A stretch of DNA of 64,000 nt from Flavobacteriales bacterium UBA852 (lineage in GTDB: Bacteria > Bacteroidota > Bacteroidia > Flavobacteriales_E > Vicingaceae). The notes under the pieces were generated by a model. It worked only from the letters and a program-made list of their open reading frames with translations, was not told the DNA's origin and ran no database searches. Shown here piece after piece: positions 61,651-64,000 of this stretch. The stretch spans positions 192,248 to 256,247 of the forward strand of contig DBGO01000016.1 of NCBI GenBank assembly GCA_002295925.1, given 5' to 3'. The position numbers and the translations under genes were made by a program. Numbering within the stretch: position 1 is the first letter of the stretch; the number at the start of each line of letters is the position of its first letter.

Positions 61651-62553
61651 TTATTTTTTATCTTTTTTACGTTTGGCAAATCCATGCAGTTCCTGTCCGA
61701 TAAAATCTTTTGGAAACTCCTCTACTCCCGGGAACCCCAATTTTATTTCGCCATCGTCTTTGGGAATTTCTGCCGTACCAAAAATATAATCCCATAAGCT
61801 TAAAGAAATGCCGTAATTCAAGCCATATTTTCTACCCTCAGGCAAATGATAAGCATGATGCCACAAGTGCATCACCGGATTGTTGAGTATGTATTTTAAA
61901 GGTCCGTAAGTAATATGCACATTGGCGTGATTTAAATGACCAATTAAAATGGCAAAAGTATGCACCCAAAAAACATCTTCAAATTTCCACCCGCCAATAA
62001 TGGCTACAGGTAAATACAACATACTTTTGTACACCACAGTTTCCATCCAATGGTAACGCAAATGAGCGGCAAACCCCATCTGCTCAACCGAATGATGTAC
62101 TTTATGAAACTCCCACAAAAACGAAACACGGTGCAGCAAGATATGTGTAAACCATTGAACAAAATCTGTTATGATAAAGAATATTAACAATTGTATCCAT
62201 ATCGGATATTTTTCTAATTGGAACAATTGAATATCTTCAGGTTTGAAGTGAAATGTTTTTTGCAAAAAAAACTCGAATGTGTTAGATAGTGCATTAAAAA
62301 TAATTAAGTTAAATAAAAAGAAATTGAAAAACATATAAAATGTATCTAACCAAAAATCTTTTCGTATCAGTGGTTGTTTTTTACGCCAAGGGAATAAAAC
62401 TTCCAACGTCCAAACAAATAAAGAAACGATAATCAATAAATAAAAATAATTTTCGTACCAAGGCTTATAGGTGTATTTTAGTGTTATTTCTTGCCATAAA
62501 TAATTGGCGTAGCCGGAGTAAGATTCTATTATTTTCTCTAAAAATTCTTCCAT
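61651..62553 (-). CDS. Sterol desaturase / fatty acid hydroxylase superfamily protein
   Basis: A 300-residue membrane di-iron enzyme with four to five hydrophobic segments (about 36-54, 66-90, 118-134, 178-187). The His clusters are HILLH (137-141), HKVHH (150-154), HLNHANVH (206-213) and the HLWHHAYH region (229-236), the expected eight-His site. Lipid hydroxylation or desaturation is the likely reaction; substrate unknown. Convergent with the interrupted lipoprotein. Confidence 0.88.
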   Translation of the reverse strand: MEEFLEKIIESYSGYANYLWQEITLKYTYKPWYENYFYLLIIVSLFVWTLEVLFPWRKKQPLIRKDFWLDTFYMFFNFFLFNLIIFNALSNTFEFFLQKTFHFKPEDIQLFQLEKYPIWIQLLIFFIITDFVQWFTHILLHRVSFLWEFHKVHHSVEQMGFAAHLRYHWMETVVYKSMLYLPVAIIGGWKFEDVFWVHTFAILIGHLNHANVHITYGPLKYILNNPVMHLWHHAYHLPEGRKYGLNYGISLSLWDYIFGTAEIPKDDGEIKLGFPGVEEFPKDFIGQELHGFAKRKKDKK

Positions 62554-62709
62554 TTTTTGTTTTTGACAAAATTAGGCTTATTTATGCCGCATAATTGTAA
62601 TAAAGGTTACATTTTTTAGCTTTACAAGAAAGCTGACTTTTATCATTTTGTTGTAAAAGTTAATGATTTATATTGCAAAAAAATATCTCATAATTAACTA
62701 AACATAAGT

Positions 62710-63396
62710 ATGATAGCACGATTATTTGGCACAAACAATAAAAAAGTAAAAGTTTTTGGCGAAAGAAACAGCGGAACTATATATTTGGAAAAATTGTTGG
62801 TTAAAAACTTTAAAGTTGATATTGCTGATTATTTTACACTGGGTTGGAAACACCGGTTAGCGCCCCATAAAGAAGAGCTTGATAAAATTGAAGATGACAT
62901 TATTTATTTAATATTGGTGAAAAATCCCTACGCTTGGCTTCGGTCAATGCATCGAAAACCTTATCATCAAGAGCAATTAAAACAACTTTCGTTCAATCAA
63001 TTTATAGAATTTCCTTACGGAGATTATGAAAATCCTGTAAAAATGTGGAATGCAAAGTACCGTGCCTATCTGCATATGAACGAATATGCCAAAAATTTTG
63101 CTCTTATTAAATATGAAGAATTGCTCGAAACTCCTGAAGAAATTTTATCCGGTTTAAAAGAAAAATTTAATCTGAAAACCACATTGTATTGGTTTAGTGA
63201 TATTCAACATCAGTTGACCAATAATCACGGTGAACTAAAAAAGAAATTCCATAAAAATTATTACCTGAAAGAAAAATGGAAATCGGAATATAAACCGGAA
63301 ACTATTGCACTTGTCAATAAATACATAGACAATGACTTAATGCAACAATTTGATTATAAAATTTTACAAAACGAAAAAGAGCTTATCGAAAATTGA
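62710..63396 (+). CDS. Sulfotransferase-family protein
   Basis: A 228-residue soluble protein. The 5'-phosphosulfate loop appears as GERNSGTIYLEKLL (residues 17-30) and the 3'-phosphate motif as 'ILVKNPYAWLRSMHR' (about 68-82), both diagnostic for PAPS-dependent sulfotransferases. The remainder is helical with many Lys and Glu. The acceptor is unknown and no PAPS-synthesis genes are near. A terminator overlaps the stop codon, so it is monocistronic. Confidence 0.8.
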   Translation: MIARLFGTNNKKVKVFGERNSGTIYLEKLLVKNFKVDIADYFTLGWKHRLAPHKEELDKIEDDIIYLILVKNPYAWLRSMHRKPYHQEQLKQLSFNQFIEFPYGDYENPVKMWNAKYRAYLHMNEYAKNFALIKYEELLETPEEILSGLKEKFNLKTTLYWFSDIQHQLTNNHGELKKKFHKNYYLKEKWKSEYKPETIALVNKYIDNDLMQQFDYKILQNEKELIEN

Positions 63397-63415
63397 TAAG
63401 CTCTTTCTTTTTTTA
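63376..63415 (+). terminator. Rho-independent terminator overlapping the sulfotransferase stop
   Basis: AAAGAGCTTATC (63376-63387) pairs with GATAAGCTCTTT (63395-63406), a 12-bp perfect stem with a 7-nt loop that includes the stop codon, followed by C and an eight-base T run. Confidence 0.92.
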
Positions 63416-63426
63416 ATCACGATTCA

Positions 63427-64000
63427 TTACTGAACCATTAACTTCTTAATCACTTTCTCTCCGTCAAGTGTTACTTGAACAAAGTAAATACCTGCCGGCA
63501 AATTAACTGTTTCTATAGTAAATGTATAATTACCTTTCACAATTTTATTTCCATTGGTAATATCGGCTACTTTTTTGCCTACCACATCCAACAGAACAAT
63601 TTCTGCATTATCCACTTTTTTATTTAAGTCTAATTTAAGTGTCGTTTGTTCTTTGGCAGGATTAGGATATAATTGCAAACTGCTTAAAGCAGAAAATTCT
63701 TGCACACTGTTCGGGTTGGCAATATTAATATCATCGATATAAATATTATTTCCTTGGTCTGAGATAAACTCAAACTTTACACGCACATTTGATGCCGAAG
63801 CATACGCAGAAATATAAACCGTAGCATCAATCCAATCGCCGGTAGCCGGAACATAATTTGAATTTTGGATAATATTATTGGCGTTTAACTGCGAACCTTT
63901 TTTACTGAAACGCAAGTTCCATGTTTTACCACAATTGGTGCTTATATATACTTTTAACCAATCATCATTTGAAGAATTTTTTTGTGCATAAGCATATTTA
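63427..64000 (-). CDS. T9SS type A sorting-domain protein, 3' part (N-terminus outside window)
   Basis: The frame is open from 64000 down to the stop at 63427, so about 190 C-terminal residues are visible. A MAM/jelly-roll-like region ('DDWLKVYISTNCGKTWNLR', 'VRVKFEFISDQGNNIYIDDI') is followed by the Por sorting domain (last 75 residues, 'LQLYPNPAKEQTTLKL', 'LPAGIYFVQVTLDGEKVIKK'). This combination is common at the end of secreted Bacteroidota metalloproteases, but the catalytic part is not in view. It converges with the sulfotransferase. Confidence 0.85.
   Translation of the reverse strand, partial: KYAYAQKNSSNDDWLKVYISTNCGKTWNLRFSKKGSQLNANNIIQNSNYVPATGDWIDATVYISAYASASNVRVKFEFISDQGNNIYIDDINIANPNSVQEFSALSSLQLYPNPAKEQTTLKLDLNKKVDNAEIVLLDVVGKKVADITNGNKIVKGNYTFTIETVNLPAGIYFVQVTLDGEKVIKKLMVQ

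Noticed and set aside
1..64000. Defence island, integrase, transposase, prophage genes, tRNA or rRNA
   Set aside because: I looked for transposase, integrase and restriction motifs, tRNA-like cloverleaf sequence and rRNA-like high-GC blocks in the gaps and found none. The gaps are short and AT-rich.

Overview
The window is chromosomal DNA from a Bacteroidota bacterium, probably a free-living, respiring, flagellum-less heterotroph; I cannot fix the order or genus. Supporting signs are the AT-rich composition, three proteins with C-terminal type IX secretion (T9SS) sorting domains, a carboxypeptidase-regulatory-domain TonB receptor, a Bacteroidales-type serine palmitoyltransferase, a short primary sigma factor without region 1.1, the GWxTD and DUF4199 families, a split metH, and promoter-like TAnnTTTG (-7) elements instead of strong Shine-Dalgarno sites. 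Genes are tightly packed in short operons, many overlapping by 1-8 bases, and no gap exceeds about 225 bp. I see no rRNA, tRNA, CRISPR array, IS element, prophage or defence island.

Layout. 1-4956 (+): 3' end of serine palmitoyltransferase, a terminator, recF-DUF721, rpsP-rimM-rluF and a secreted protein. 4964-10295 (-): hutH-hisS and a TonB-dependent receptor. 10396-15206 (+): DUF4199 protein, glycosyltransferase, GNAT acetyltransferase, aspartokinase, ThiI and an unlisted 43-residue lipoprotein. 15219-19207 (-): ppk1, HMG-CoA lyase, pyrD. 19324-21699: small regulatory and unknown genes (DUF7793-like, XRE regulator, DjlA-like co-chaperone, DUF6934-like). 21922-24500: primary sigma factor, fructose-bisphosphatase, PIG-L deacetylase. 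24687-31487 (+, with one gene on -): PASTA protein, T9SS protein, RluD, alkyladenine glycosylase (-), a pyrophosphohydrolase broken by an in-frame TAA, a DUF4442 protein and a GWxTD protein. 31469-35546 (-): tRNA methyltransferase, undecaprenyl-phosphate sugar transferase, lipoprotein, Gfo/Idh oxidoreductase. 35703-37825 (+): pcm, a beta-propeller lipoprotein and a thioesterase. 37847-47982 (-): split metH behind a SAM-I riboswitch, a CAMC mini-protein, Dps, 2-oxoacid:ferredoxin oxidoreductase and the copper ATPase CcoI. 48068-51893 (+): FNR-like regulator, methyltransferase, and a TPP riboswitch with thiS-thiC. 51936-59160 (-): outer-membrane protein, T9SS nuclease/phosphatase, thioredoxin-like protein, lipoprotein, POT peptide transporter and DPP IV. 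59214-64000: FAD-linked oxidase, a sulfatase-modifying-factor-like lipoprotein interrupted by TGA, sterol desaturase (-), sulfotransferase and the 3' end of a T9SS protein (-).

How the genes work together. Most are housekeeping: ribosome and tRNA maturation, repair, amino-acid and cofactor metabolism. Coherent modules are methionine synthesis under SAM control, thiamine pyrimidine synthesis under TPP control, extracellular dipeptide release plus uptake (DPP IV + POT), and an oxygen-responsive divergon (CcoI/FNR) with dense dyad symmetry in its 85-bp intergenic region.

I did not find a convincing new multi-gene system. The observations most worth following are the two otherwise intact genes interrupted by single nonsense codons, the CcoI/FNR operator cluster, the architecture of the SAM riboswitch switch, and the self-similar operator-like words in and around the XRE regulator.
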